A DNA stretch of 64,000 nucleotides from Epiperipatus broadwayi (lineage: Eukaryota; Onychophora; Udeonychophora; Euonychophora; Peripatidae), in NCBI GenBank assembly GCA_028023455.1, contig JAQFVV010000500.1, positions 331,740 through 395,739 of the forward strand. The letters are read 5' to 3'. Of the stretch, positions 37,538 through 48,911 are shown in pieces. The notes beneath the pieces were generated by a model, which did not search any database, was not told where the DNA came from, and saw nothing but the letters and a program-made list of their open reading frames with translations. Position 1 is the first letter of the stretch. The number at the start of each line of letters is the position of its first letter. Both the position numbers and the translations under genes were made by a program.

Positions 37538-39792
37538 ACAATATGTACCGTTTTTGGAATAATTAGTATAATTTAAAAAAAAACATACTTAAAGTTATAT
37601 ATAAACTACATTAAAGAAAGTAGAAGTATAAATGGATATTGATAATGATCACAAAATAAAAAGTTTCATTCTTGAAAATGTATACCATTAGATTCTACCA
37701 AAGTGGTGTCGACTCTTAGTAATCATATACGTAACATTTCTCTAGAATAAGTGATCATCTAATTGGTTTTCTAGGTTATTCAAAGACACATTTACAATAG
37801 TGATGACCAAGTCCTTCCAGCTAATTGCAACCCCCTCATCTTCTTTACTACCAACTTTTCCATGAATTAAACATTTTTTTAATATAGTAAATTATGTGAT
37901 GACATGACCAAAATTGAATGATTATGACCTAATCATTGAGTGAGAATTCAGATCTAAGTTCTCATTTATTTACTTGTTTCTTTCTTCATCATGGGATTCC
38001 TAAAAGTCTTGACCAGGATCACAATTCAAAAACATCAGTACTTTTCCAAAATATTGACGAACTAAAGTATGACATAGATTTGCAAAGATTGTTAAAAATT
38101 TAACTAATGATTATACTTTTTGTTGATCTGTCAAAATATGTATAATGAATAATAATTGCTTGATTATCTAACTTCTGCCCCAAAATTGAGCTTGAAAATA
38201 TATAACAGAATATAAATAAAATCTGTAGTGGCCATAACGATCGATTGAATAGGTCTAAAAGTTTAGAGAATAATCATCATTATATGAAAAAAGAATTTAT
38301 TTTTGACTGAACTATCAGAAAGTTTATTAATGATATCAACTTATTTTATTTCTCTAGATAGTCTGTAATATTCATTTAGATAGTGATATCTTTCAGTTAT
38401 CCAAAAAATAATTTTATCTTAATAACTTGAAAAAAAAACCCAATGTAAGGATCCCATTAAGTTATATATACACACACAGAAATTTGTAACTATTACATAA
38501 CCATAATATGTACACTTATCTCTGTTGTCAATTTTTTTTTTATCAAAATTATTTTAAGTAACTAAGCTGATATTATAGGATATTTAGACATAAGTAACAG
38601 CATAATTATCTTTTTAGACCTCATCCACAAATAATAAACAATAACAATAAATACTGAGAAAAATTTCTAAATCATGCAATAATTCAGAATAAGAATTATC
38701 TCTCAAGTAAAAAATAGCAAATGTATGGTTTTTATTCACTTCTCAGGTGCAGAATCTTTCTCCCGTTTTGTGGACTTACTAGTCAGGATTCATTATCATG
38801 CAAGACAGATGAGTCATTTTTCTGGCTTTTAACTAAATTTTTTTAGGCATTATATTTACTTTTCTTTAATAATCACATTTCATAGCAGCACCCTTGTAAC
38901 CTAAATAAAGATTTGTTTAGCAATTTATAATAATGGAGATACACTTGATGGTTTTAGTCATACTATAGAATAAGTATAATGAAAATTACTACTTGCTAAT
39001 GCTAGAGCGTTTTCCTTTGCTTTATGGGTTCTTTAGACTGAAACTTTATTAATGACTTTCAGTCAACTATGTGAAGTTCTTACTTTGGGTTACCACTACA
39101 CATTTCTAGAAGCAGTGTAGAGAACTGCGTAGGAATGTAAGAAGCGTATATACTTTGTTTTCCATTTACATTATAATTTATCTATCTATATCTATGTGAT
39201 GCCATTATTCCATCTTATTGGCTGTCACTTAAGCATTTTTAAAGCGTATCTGTTTGAAGGTGTTTAGCTTTCAAGTTATTATTACTATCTATATTCATTA
39301 AACGCTAACTTGCTTTTCGATATGATTAAAGCCCCCTCCTTCACCCCACCCACCCTTTTTTTCTTTTTTACCAGATATCATAAAGTGTTTTATTTGCCTA
39401 GGATATTTACGTTTCGTTGTAAGTTTTTAAAATTTATAAAAGTTAATTATTTTTACATTATGTAAACTATTCATCAAAATTACTGCTTATATTGCCTTTC
39501 TTTATAATTATACATATCATTATAAAATTTATTCATTTTAATTTTTTTTCAAATTTGTACAAATATTTTATTTTAAATTATTAAAATTAGTTGAGTGAAA
39601 TAAGATAGATACAAAACGTTTACTATTTCATAATGACAAGTAATAATGCGCACAATAGATTAAGACCGCAGTGTAGCAAAAAATTATCTTTGTTTAAAAC
39701 TTTAAATAATAAATTATTGTTTGGTTGCTCCTTAACTTTTGAGAGATATTACTCCCCCATCACTTTGTTTATGCATTTGTTCTTTTCGTGGT
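37538..39792. other. AT-rich DNA; no gene seen
   Basis: No domain-bearing frame. (CA)n-like TATATACACACACA lies at 38464-38477. Nothing else is supported. Confidence 0.3.
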
Positions 39793-40290
39793 ATTAACTA
39801 AGCTATGACGTTCTACACAAGCAGCCGGTAGATACGATCGACGATGAACCAAAACAATGTCATGGCAACTGACACATTGGCATGACTAATCGATAGAAGT
39901 GGTCAAGGTGTTTTCGCGATACCTTCGAGATTTTATAATACTGCGGTGAATTGTGGTAAATATCTTTCTTTTACCTGCTGTCTTATTTCAAGAAAGAGGT
40001 GTTTTTTTTTTTTTTGCTTAATCATTTCTGAATTTAGTGCTAATTTTTTGCTTACGCGTATTTCAAGAAAGAGGTATTTTTGATAATTTTTTAATTTATT
40101 GCGAATTTTTTGCTTACTATTGAGAATTTTTTAATTTATTGCTAATTTTGTGCTTATTTTATCTTAGTTCTGTGTTTTTTTGCTTCTTACTTCTGTCTAC
40201 CTGCTGTCGTATTTCAAGAAAGAGGTATTTTTGATAATTTTTGAATATAATTTGTACAATTTATTGCTTTTTTTGCTTAGTTAATACTCA
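39793..40290. repeat. Left inverted arm (partner at 49850-50475)
   Basis: The outer 210 bp, from GTATTAACTAAGCTATGACG through GATACGATCGACGATGAACC and CGCGATACCTTCGAGATTTT, is the near-perfect reverse complement of 50262-50475. The inner part is a minisatellite of ATTTCAAGAAAGAGGTATTT and AATTTATTGCTAATTTT-type units, again matched in reverse on the other side. CpG is much commoner here than in neighbouring DNA. GTATTAACTAAGC also recurs inverted at the inner end (about 40276-40288). Confidence 0.8.
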
Positions 40291-40574
40291 ACTACCGAAT
40301 TGACTGAAAATTAATAAAACATTTTATAATAATTTATGAGCATTTCTCCGCTATAATTTTATCAAACCTGTCTAATTATAGCATTTTTCATATGTAAATG
40401 GATGATGCAATCCAAGCGGCCATTATAGCAAAGTTTTCCCTCTCGACTTAAACATATATAACATTTTTACATATGACATTTTTACATTTAAGATAGGTTC
40501 GAAACTAGTTCAGACGAGTAGGTCATTAGGTTGATGGTGAAACGGAAAGGGATTGGAGGTTTCCGTTTCAGTAT
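40291..40574. other. Spacer between left arm and SNIP1 pseudogene
   Basis: Nothing could be recognised here. The minus-strand frame continuing out of the SNIP1 relic past 40575 (KRKPPIPFRFTINL and onward) no longer resembles SNIP1. Confidence 0.3.
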
Positions 40575-40922
40575 ATCAGCAACCCTTCGCTCTCTTCCCA
40601 ATAAATAAGCACTCTGTTTGTGAATAGGAAGTGTTTTATCTCCTTTAAAGGGTATAACCGCCACCTTTTTCATGGTTTTCTGGCTTCAGGCGGTTCATTA
40701 TATTTTATTACAATTCCATTATATGTATTGGTATCTGCAGCAAGCACTCCAGATACTTCAAAGTTAGGTTTTTCTTTTTCTATGACTTTTGACTGTGATG
40801 TATCTTGTGGCTCCTGCTTGATTTGATATTGGATCAAAACTACTCTTGGATTTTTTAGATTTATATTCTCGGTGGTGCTTTTCCCTTTTCCTGACATTCT
40901 TCATATGATGGTCTTTTCTTTC
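40575..40922 (-). pseudogene. SNIP1: SNIP1 (Smad nuclear-interacting protein 1) exon-like pseudogene
   Basis: The minus strand reads VIEKEKPNFEVSGVLAADTN, then DTNTYNGIVIKYNEPPEAR, then (after a stop at the KKRWRLYP position and a one-base frameshift) FKGDKTLPIHKQSAYLLGRE and RRVADI. This is the segment leading into the FHA domain of SNIP1, a nuclear protein of pre-mRNA processing and TGF-beta/NF-kB signalling. The upstream KNVRKREKHHREYKSKKSKS in another frame fits the basic N-terminal region. A TTTTTAG acceptor-like sequence precedes the start (complement near 40923), so the copy may derive from a genomic exon, not from cDNA. Similarity ends after VADI. At least two disabling changes make it a pseudogene unless the assembly has errors. 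Confidence 0.8.
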
Positions 40923-41076
40923 CTAAAAATATAAATACTAAAATATACAAAATTTAAAACTAGCAATAAATTTCAGCAACTTATATTTATACATCTGTGT
41001 GTACAGTATATATATATTTCATATTTTAAATATGCTTTTATTCATAAAATATATTACAAAAATGTATATATTGTGC

Positions 41077-41440
41077 TGGTCAAAATATGTTTATCTATCT
41101 AACATGAGCTGGAACTCACAAATTGTACTTCATACCCAGTCAAGCCCAAGATTTAGGTCAAAAACCAGCCTGGATTCGAACCCACTCTCTAAGCCCCAAA
41201 TCAAACACCTAATGAATAACAATAGTGATGGCACATGAGAATTACTCTTAATCCGGCCGACTAGCAAAGCTGAGCAAAACAATGAGACATCTATTAACTA
41301 TGACTAAACTAAATATACTTAAGCATGGCTGTAATATGTGAAAGTGGAGGAAAAGGAATTCGAACTACTCAAATAAGTTAGACAATAAAAATAGTTTAAT
41401 ATAATGAAAAATTAGTTATATACATTTATAAAAAAAATTA
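41077..41440 (-). mobile_element. tRNA-derived SINE S1, copy 2
   Basis: The B box GGTTCGAATCC is the complement of 41172-41182. The copy aligns with 1896-2264 throughout, including the 5' extension with AGTTCGAATTCC (complement of 41355-41366). The 3' tail TTTTGACCAGCAC lies at the low-coordinate end. Confidence 0.8.
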
Positions 41441-41839
41441 TCAATTTGAAGACAACAACCATAATATTTGTATAAAAGTTAACAATGGCAATTTTTTTGT
41501 AATTATATGACTGGCTATTCAACTATTAGTGATAACACACACAGGCATTAGTGCAATACAGCATTTCAAATAGCATTATTTTCTTTAGATGTTTACATGA
41601 GGATCAAATTCAGGACCGTTAAATTTATGAAAATTCACTTAGGGTTATAATCTATTCATCAAAGACAACAGCTAATAACAATTTTATATACTTATCTAAG
41701 AGAATCCCATATTTTTTCATTTTTTCTTAATGGCAATTTTAATAAGTGGTTTCTAAACATTATTAATTATCATACTAACTCGACTTATGGAGTTATTTAT
41801 CTATTATTATGTACCACCTTTAAATTTTCTTTTTTGTGT
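41441..41839. other. Spacer with a fragment shared with 44.2 kb
   Basis: A segment at about 41737-41800 (GTGGTTTCTAAACATTATTA and GGAGTTATTTATC) is a diverged copy of 44221-44275 in the same orientation. On the minus strand both give related peptides, possibly the far C-terminus of a PLE protein. Confidence 0.35.
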
Positions 41840-42720
41840 GTGCTTTTTAAGCCTTATAGAGGTTAAGAATCCTTATAATGTGCTATTGCTATGAAAAGAT
41901 GTTCTGATATATTTAGTACACACTTTCTTTAGTTTTTTTCTGCTATGCCTGATACATATGGATACACATTAGTAGCTTTAATTGATTTTTCTTTTTAAGA
42001 TTTTATTAAGGATAATTGATGAATAACTATTCTTTATGAGAATTTGTTCTACATAAGATTTTTCTTTTTCCAAGTCACTGGTTACCAAATAATTTTCATC
42101 TGTTCCTTATATTCTAGTATAATTCTTGGGTTTCTGACTTGAAAGATGACAATGGTAATACTTTTCTGTATATGTGGGTTTTCTGTAAACCTTAGTTTTG
42201 ATTTTGACATGAGGAATTCTTGTCTTAAGACCATCTAAGAATGTCAATTTTAGTCCTTCCATTCCTATAAAATTGAAGGGACATATTATTGTTGTCCACA
42301 ATATTTATAATAATGCTTTACCATGTGAACATGCATCACATGTATCATCTACATAGTGAAATTAGACTTTACGTGATTATGGAACAATATTTATGACTAC
42401 TTCCAAGTTCTTCCATGTAAATGTTGCAGATCAAGTAATACACTGTAAACCCATAGCCATCCTTCGATTTGATTGGAAGAATTGCACTATATTGAAAATG
42501 TTATTATAAAAAATATTTAAGGATTCTATTTTACATTACGAATAGCAAGAGATGTTTGTTCTACATTCTTAACTATTATTCTCATATAATCTAATCTTAT
42601 AATCACTATTTCAATCCAGGATATATTTGTGAATAAACTTTCAACCACTTACCAATATGTCAATTGTATTTGATTAATTTCACAAAGTGCTTAGAATCCT
42701 TGACAAAGAACTTGTATGTT
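41840..42720 (-). pseudogene. Penelope-like element RT fragment (PLE-1)
   Basis: Read leftwards, the minus strand gives VKDSKHFVKLIK (near 42700), VVESLFTNIS (matching the DVxSLFTNIP motif), ICNIYMEELGSS (near 42400), FHYVDDTCDAC (YVDD catalytic box, near 42345), LTFLDGLKTR and KTKVYRKPTYTEKYYH (42200-42140). It then gives SDLEKEKSYVEQILIKNSY and VCTKYIRTSFHSNSTL near 41900. These are in the order of a Penelope reverse transcriptase and its linker; no GIY-YIG nuclease was recognised. Multiple frame changes and stops make it dead. It points away from the hammerhead foldback at 43.4-44.0 kb, placing that foldback at its 5' side, where PLE terminal repeats lie. Confidence 0.85.
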
Positions 42721-43391
42721 AAAAAATAAAATAATTTTACCAGAATAATAAATAGATCTTAATGGAAATATAGTCATTATGGATTTTAGCTAAAAAATAA
42801 ACATGTAGAATGTTGCTACAATATGTTAATTTACTTTTTTTAAATCAGTGTAATACTGGTAATATATATTTGCCACTTTTTTTGTCTCAACTTTCTTCGA
42901 GCAGCTCACTTATTCTATTATAATCAGTAATATCCATTATAACTGTAGTATTACTGTTATGAAGAATAATTATAGATGTGTTGAGAGATTTAATAGCTTA
43001 TCTCTCAACATAGTCTTTCTAGTATTCCTTTTATTTTCCATTAAAATTTTGCTACTTTTTCAAGAGACAATTTTTGAATGAACTAATAAAAGGATATTAG
43101 ATGGTCTAATAATAAAGTTTAATTCTTTTTCCAGATTAGAAATTTCAAAAACTCTAAGATGTTTAGAATTAATATTTTTAATTGATAAAGCTAAAAAGAT
43201 TGTTTGGTACTGCATATTTGTTATGCTCATATAAATTTAATTTTTTTGATGGTCTTTCATTTTTTTATGTATTTAAAATTTTTTTTTCTGAACGAAAAAC
43301 TCTTGTGAAGTGTTTATCTGAGCAAACATTTGTATTATTAATGAAATGCAAGGTTTGACATTTGAAAAACATTTGAGTATTATTTTTTTAA
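42721..43391. other. Probable N-terminal remains of PLE-1; not readable
   Basis: This lies between the RT fragment and the foldback. No motif could be read with confidence. Confidence 0.3.
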
Positions 43392-44020
43392 AACATCATA
43401 TGACCACCTTTTTTCATACCTACACAAGATGTTAAAACAGTAACAAATTTCTCCATATAAGAGTGCCATGTAATACAAAACAATAATCAATACATTCTAG
43501 AAGATGTGCATTTTAATCCTTATTCGGTGCCTTCTCATCCAATATCACCAGAGGAGTTTCTAGCTTTTGGCTGTCAGTAGTGAGGAACAGTGGATCTGAG
43601 AATAGTGCACCTGGATTTTTGGATCTAGTGCATCCCTTCAGTATTCACCTTTTATCTTTTTGGTTAACTCTAAAGCTATCAGCCCCAAAAATACAATAAT
43701 GTTTTCAATCCAACCTAATTTACTTGTATAGTCATATAGATCTGAATCCAGTACAATATCTATATATTTTTAATAACCTACTATAGTAACGATCAGATCC
43801 AAAGATCCAGATGCACTGCTCTCAGATCCAAGGTTCCTCACTAATAAGAGTCTTAAACTAGAAACTAATCTGAGAACATCTTACAGGGAGTAAATTGGGA
43901 TTAAAATGCAAAACTTTCTAGCATCTATTGATTATTATGTCTTGTACTAGATTGTACTATTGTGTGAAATTTATTACTGTTTTAACAATTTATGTAAGCC
44001 TAAGAAAATGTGGTTGTGCA
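43392..44020. mobile_element. Decayed foldback hammerhead element family 1
   Basis: The left end AACATCATATGACCACC and right-hand inverted counterpart correspond to the termini of the 36.4 kb element. Inside lie two diverged hammerhead regions in mirror orientation: minus strand at 43537-43595 (core now CTACTGA, GAAA kept) and plus strand at 43826-43880 (CTAATAA, GAAA kept). The strings GGATCTGAGA and TAGTGCA(C/T) match the younger copies. It sits between PLE-1 (leftward) and PLE-2 (rightward), forming a head-to-head arrangement. Confidence 0.75.
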
Positions 44021-44399
44021 ATTTTTTAAAGGCTTAAAACCAATCTTAACAAAGGATAATGATAGGATTCAAACCTTTTATCATTAGATTCATAAATACT
44101 GAAATTTAATATATTCTAATCAACTATGCTATTTTGTAGAAGGCAGAGAATAAAAATTTTATAAATATTCTGTGATGGTCCTCCTGATTTTTTTTTTTTT
44201 CCTTCTTAAAGTCAAGGTTAATGATTGGTTTCCAAACATTTTACATCACATTAGGTTGACTGTTGGAGTTATTTCCCATTGTGACGTGAGAAGTTTCTTA
44301 TTCTATATAACAAGAACTTTCAATCCACATGAGAAGTTTCTTATTCTATATAACAAGAACTTTCAATCCACAACATCAAAGCAAACCTCCACATGTATT
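44021..44399. other. Spacer with a 43-bp tandem pair
   Basis: The unit GAGAAGTTTCTTATTCTATA and onward (through CTTTCAATCCACA) is repeated at 44288 and 44331, a period of 43 bp, apparently a recent duplication. It also contains the fragment shared with 41.7 kb. Confidence 0.5.
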
Positions 44400-45728
44400 T
44401 GGCCTTACTTGTAACTATTGAATGGGAAAACTCATGTCAAACTCTGAAATATTTAGACATACTCTTATAGAGAAACATGTCATAGCATACTCAATGTGCA
44501 TTAAATCTCTCGAAGTTCACAAATTCACACATCCCAAATCAACTTCTCCTTGTTCTCACAAACTAGCGGGTCTATCTTCTTTCTTAAATTGTAATCACTT
44601 ATTATGCAAACATGAATCTTCCCATAAAGCAAATATACAACTATATTTAAGATTTAACATCCATTGGATTTAAATACAGCCACCTGACAAGAAAAGTCAG
44701 ACAATTCTATCACAAACTAAATTCCAATGCCGCCAATGAAGATAGATCATGGTTACTTCTGCCATACATCCCCACCCTAACAAACATTTAACAAAACATT
44801 CTCCCCAATATTTGGTCTAAGTTTCCATACTCCTTCCTTAAGCAATAGCCTAATCAATAATTCCAAGGAAAAACTAGAACCCAACTTCACTCCCAGCACT
44901 GTGTATAAAATTGCCTCCAAAATGGATGTCATTCAATATATTATGGAGAATCTCAAGCATCCCTATCTTACACATCTCTCACAGTATCAATATATAAAAG
45001 AGCATCTGATAAGCCAGAATATAACTCCTCCCTAGAACACCAGAAGGCAACAGAACACATATTTAATCCTGCTTTGGCTGTTATACAATACATTAAAGGA
45101 AATGACTCAAAGCATAAAATTAGAGAGGTTTGGTATATAACAACAAAACCAATGCTATAAACCATAAAGAATCATGCTTCCTCATCTCCAAAAAAGAGAC
45201 ACTTTTAATTTATATAAATTTGAATACCATCAGCCAAATATATATATCCCTCATTTCTTTTTCCATTTTCAGATCTTGCTATAATTATGAGAACACAATA
45301 AATTTTCAAAAGCTTTCAGTCATTGTATCATTACTTTTATCAGCTTCTCTATTGCTGCATTTCTGTGCTCTCAACACATTTTAAAATACTTTCAATATAT
45401 GATAGAATTCTTTCAACAAAATCAAAGAATAATTACAGGCTCACCAATGTCATTCCTGATCAGCAACATTGACATAGAAGAACTTGAAATCACAGTTATA
45501 AATACTATTCCATATCTATATAAGGTCTGTTTTTGCTATGTTGACATTACATTTGTTTGTATGGCCACATGATAAAACACTATTATGAAAAAATTCTAGA
45601 CTCCCATTGATAACATATCCCTTCAATTAAATTCACAACAGAATTGGCATAAGAGTAAAAACTGGAATTCTTAGATATTTTTGTAAAAAGATTTCACCCG
45701 AAGGCACACTGCTCAAATCTTACTATTT
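44400..45728 (+). pseudogene. Penelope-like element fragment (PLE-2)
   Basis: The clear part is 45180-45728. LLLHFCALNTF is followed in another frame by ITGSPMSFLISNIDIEELE (45435-45500), which fits the MGSPLSPxxANIYMExxE motif, and FCYVDITFVCMA (about 45530-45570), where the catalytic YVDD has become YVDI. Then come QLNSQQNWHKSK and IFL, fitting the strand before FLD. The changed second Asp and several stops mean it cannot function. Upstream (44400-45180), frames such as 44422-44673 are probably its N-terminal region, but no motif proves it. It diverges from PLE-1 across the foldback. Confidence 0.75.
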
Positions 45729-45739
45729 TCAAGATAATG

Positions 45740-45930
45740 TCTCTTAGTGATCTCCGAACAAACGTAATCGATAAAGTTTGCCCACAGATCACGTGGAGAA
45801 GTCACCGAGAAAATCGTAAGATTAGAGTAGTATGCCTTCGGGGCAGTACGTCATATCATAGTTAATGTCAAAGAAGGAGAGACAGATATCCGCCATGGCG
45901 CCAAACCCTGAAACCAAGAAATGGAATAAT
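45740..45930 (+). other. CpG-richer patch with ATG in strong Kozak context
   Basis: CpG is concentrated here, with an E-box (CACGTG) at about 45790. The sequence TCCGCCATGGCGCC gives an ATG with near-ideal context and a frame MAPNPETKKWNNK, ending at a stop unless spliced at AA|GTAAAAT. It could be a promoter and first exon of a host gene, or a terminal part of a transposon. No homologue was recognised. Confidence 0.35.
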
Positions 45931-45984
45931 AAGTAAAATATCCTAAAATATAAATAATTAATAAAAAAGCAACAAAAATGGGAA

Positions 45985-46974
45985 AAATTGCTCTGGAAAA
46001 AAAAATGGAATAATAACGATTACAATTATTAACGATATTTAATAATCAAGAAGCAAATATTTTGGTATATTTTAATAATCAAACAGAAATGGGAAAAATT
46101 GTTCCAAAAGAACTCGAAAAGCATTAGAATTATAAACGTTATTTAATTATCCAAAATCATCATTTTCAATGAAAAATCAAGAAGCAAAAAGCATTCGAAT
46201 TATTAATGATATAAAATTAGCAAGAAGCAAAAAGCATTCGAATTATTAACGATATAAAATTATCAAAAAGCATTAAAATTGTTAACGATATGTAGTGAAG
46301 TAAATATGTTATACCTATATTATTAACTTAAATGGCAATTATTAACGATATTTAATAATCAAGAAGCAAATATTTTGGTATATTTTAATAATCAAACAAA
46401 TGGGAAAAATTGTTCCAAAAGAACTCGAAAAGCATTAGAATTATAAACGTTATTTAATTATCCAAAATCATCATTTTCAATGAAAAATCAAGAAGCAAAA
46501 AGCATTCGAATTATTAACGATATAAAATTAGCAAGAAGCAAAAAGCATTCGAATTATTAACGATATAAAATTATCAAGAAGCTAAAAACATTCGAATTAT
46601 TAACGATATAAAATTATCAAAAAGCATTAAAATTGTTAACGATATTTAAATCAGTTTTTTGCAATGATATTTTGGTATATTTTAAGAATCAAACAGAAAT
46701 GGGAAAAATTGTTCCAAAAGAACTCGAAAAGCATTAGAATTATAAACGTTATTTAATTATCCAAAAATCATCATTTTCAATGAAAATGTAGTGAAGTAAA
46801 TATATTATGTTATACCTATATTATTAATAAAGAATAAAAAAGCATTCGAATTATTAACGATATAAAATAATCAAAAAGCATTAAAATTATTAACTATTAA
46901 TAATCAAGAATCAAAAAACATTCGAATTATTAACGATATAAAATAATCAAAAAGCATTAAACTTATTAAGGATA
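45985..46974. repeat. Higher-order tandem array (about 310-bp units built of ~45-bp subunits)
   Basis: Subunits such as GCAAAAAGCATTCGAATTAT then TAACGATATAAAATTATCAA recur many times. A larger block, containing TATTTTGGTATATTTTAATA, GGGAAAAATTGTTCC and ATTATAAACGTTATTTAATT, begins at about 46027, 46333 and 46650. Related sequence continues at 48236-48360 on the far side of Merlin-1, so that element inserted into the array. No coding capacity. Confidence 0.85.
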
Positions 46975-48235
46975 GTATTTTCGGTAAAAGTTCACTATAA
47001 CGATCTATGGTTGTTTGCCCTCTATTGTTTAAAATTTAAACTAAATTGCTTGAGAATCTGACATGTATGTTATTATATTACAAATAAATTAAAATTTAAT
47101 CAAATGTAAAAGATAATAATAATAAAAAAAAACCTTTTGAATGTTGGATTAATTACACGACATTAATTAAAATAATTACTTTTAATTTCTTTGAAAGTTA
47201 AGATTTTAAACTGTCTACAACTTAAGAATTTAAAATAAAAAAGTATATGCTACTGCCTTACAATTACATGAAAATTTATTCAAATGTAAAAGATAATAAA
47301 AAAAACATTTACCTTTTTAAATATAATTACGTCCTATACAGACTAGGAAGTTGGAAAAAAAAGCGGTATTGCTGTATCTACTCCGGAGGGCAATTCGTGC
47401 AGGTACGATGAAAACAAAGCTCTGCTAATGCCACATTGGAATTTCAGCTTACGCTTTGCTCTCATCCACATGTTTTCAATATTCTGGCTGTGTATGTCTC
47501 GGTCTTCGGGATCCACGAAGTTTTCCTGATAAAATGACCCGCTGTATCAGGCCCTCCAGTGTATCAGCCGTCCTGTCTGCCACTTCTATCAAGAAAGTGC
47601 TTCTTGATAGAAGTCTCTATGACGCCAAACACCCAATGACCTGTCCGCATAGCCCCCCTGTGATATTTTCGGTGGAAATAGTAGGTTTCGTCTATTTCGA
47701 CGATTAATGGCTCCCCATTGTCATCAAATCCACGCATATTCCATTCTTCTGCCAGAATAGCAGCAACGCTTAAAATTTCACTATCAGGTACTAAGCATGT
47801 AGCAGACATCTTTTGTAACTATAAAACTGTGCACGTATGCGTGTAATTCGCGCCGTTGAACACATAAGGTGTCTTTTTTTTTGCAACATGTGCTATAAAT
47901 GTAGTTATTTTAAATTCTTAAGTTGTAGACAGTGTACGCACATTATTTCAGATGGCTGGGCTGCGTACAATAACATCAGCAGTCTCCAACTTCCTAGTCT
48001 GTATAGGACGTAATTATATTTAAAAAGGTAAATGTTTTTTTAATTAATGTCGTGTAATTAATCCAACATTCAAAAGGTTTTTTTTTATTATTATTATCTT
48101 TTACATTTGATTAAATTTTAATTTATTTGTAATATAATAACATACATGTCAGATTCTCAAGCAATTTAGTTTAAATTTTAAACAATAGAGGGCAAACAAC
48201 CATAGACCGTTATAGTGAACTTTTACCGTATTTTC
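46975..48235 (-). mobile_element. Merlin DNA transposon (Merlin-1), 1245 bp, defective
   Basis: The body 46983-48227 is bounded by inverted repeats starting GGTAAAAGTTCACTATAACG and flanked by a perfect 8-bp duplication GTATTTTC (46975-46982 and 48228-48235). An 8-bp duplication and an IS1016/ISXO2-type transposase define Merlin. The arms are long: 46983-47370 is largely repeated inverted at 47985-48227, with a deletion. A piece of transposase 3' end (GWAAYNNIS then the SNFLVCIGRNY region) is duplicated in the opposite orientation at 47945-48010. Confidence 0.9.
47375..47810 (-). pseudogene. Merlin-1 transposase remnant
   Basis: The frame from 47809 gives EEWNMRGFDDNGEPLIVEID, then ETYYFHRKYHRGAMRTGHWV: the first catalytic Asp (EIDETYY) and the FHRKYHRG signature of the ISXO2-like DDE domain. 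It then shifts frame. The segment holding the second Asp (SDGWAAY) is deleted on this strand. The end is recognisable in another frame, including the His/Glu region and SNFLVCIGRNY. Not functional. Confidence 0.85.
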
Positions 48236-48911
48236 AATATTTTAATAATCAAACAAAAATCATCATTTTCAAAAAAAAATGTAGTAAAATGTAAAGGTAA
48301 ATATATAAGAATCAAAAAGCATTAGAATTATTAAGGAGATAAAATAATCGAAAATCAGCCCAAATTCATTACTTACAAGTAACTGCCTTTAAAAAAGGTA
48401 AAATGGCCGAATTTGACAAGCAATTTTTACCCGTACTGTTTTCAGACAATAATTATAAGCAATATTTTAGTAATCAACAAACAAAAGCAAGGAATAGGTA
48501 AAAAATCATATTTTTTTTTTTGGGATGTTATTTAATAAACCCAAATTGATTACATTAAAAAAAAGGGGGGGGGTGTGATTGTTATGAAATATTCACTACA
48601 AGTAACGGTCTTTCATAATTGCTGCGATACTCAACAAGATAAAATGGCTGATTTTACAATGAATTTTTAGCCGTAGTTTTCAGAATATAATTATAAGCCA
48701 TATATAAGTAATCGAAAGAAGGTAAAAAATTTTTTTTGGGATAGTATTTAACAAAAAAACCAAAAAAGAAATTGTTTTAAAAATTTAAAGTACAAACAAT
48801 TTCCTTTCTGAGCTACTGTGATTATGAAAAAGGAAAAATGACACCATGACAAGCAATTTTCCCCAAACCATTTTATGAAACAAAATTGCAAAAGTAAAAA
48901 AAAAATTGTAC
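48236..48911. repeat. Diverged tandem units downstream of Merlin-3 transposase
   Basis: A phrase of the form AAATGGC(C/T)GA(A)TTT...CAA...AATTTTTA(C/G)CCGTA...TTCAGA, then ATAATTATAAGC, occurs at about 48402 and 48642, and a degraded third copy at 48836 (periods about 240 and 195 bp). The first 120 bases resemble the 46 kb array. AAAATGGCCGAATTT also occurs alone at about 62089. Confidence 0.6.
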
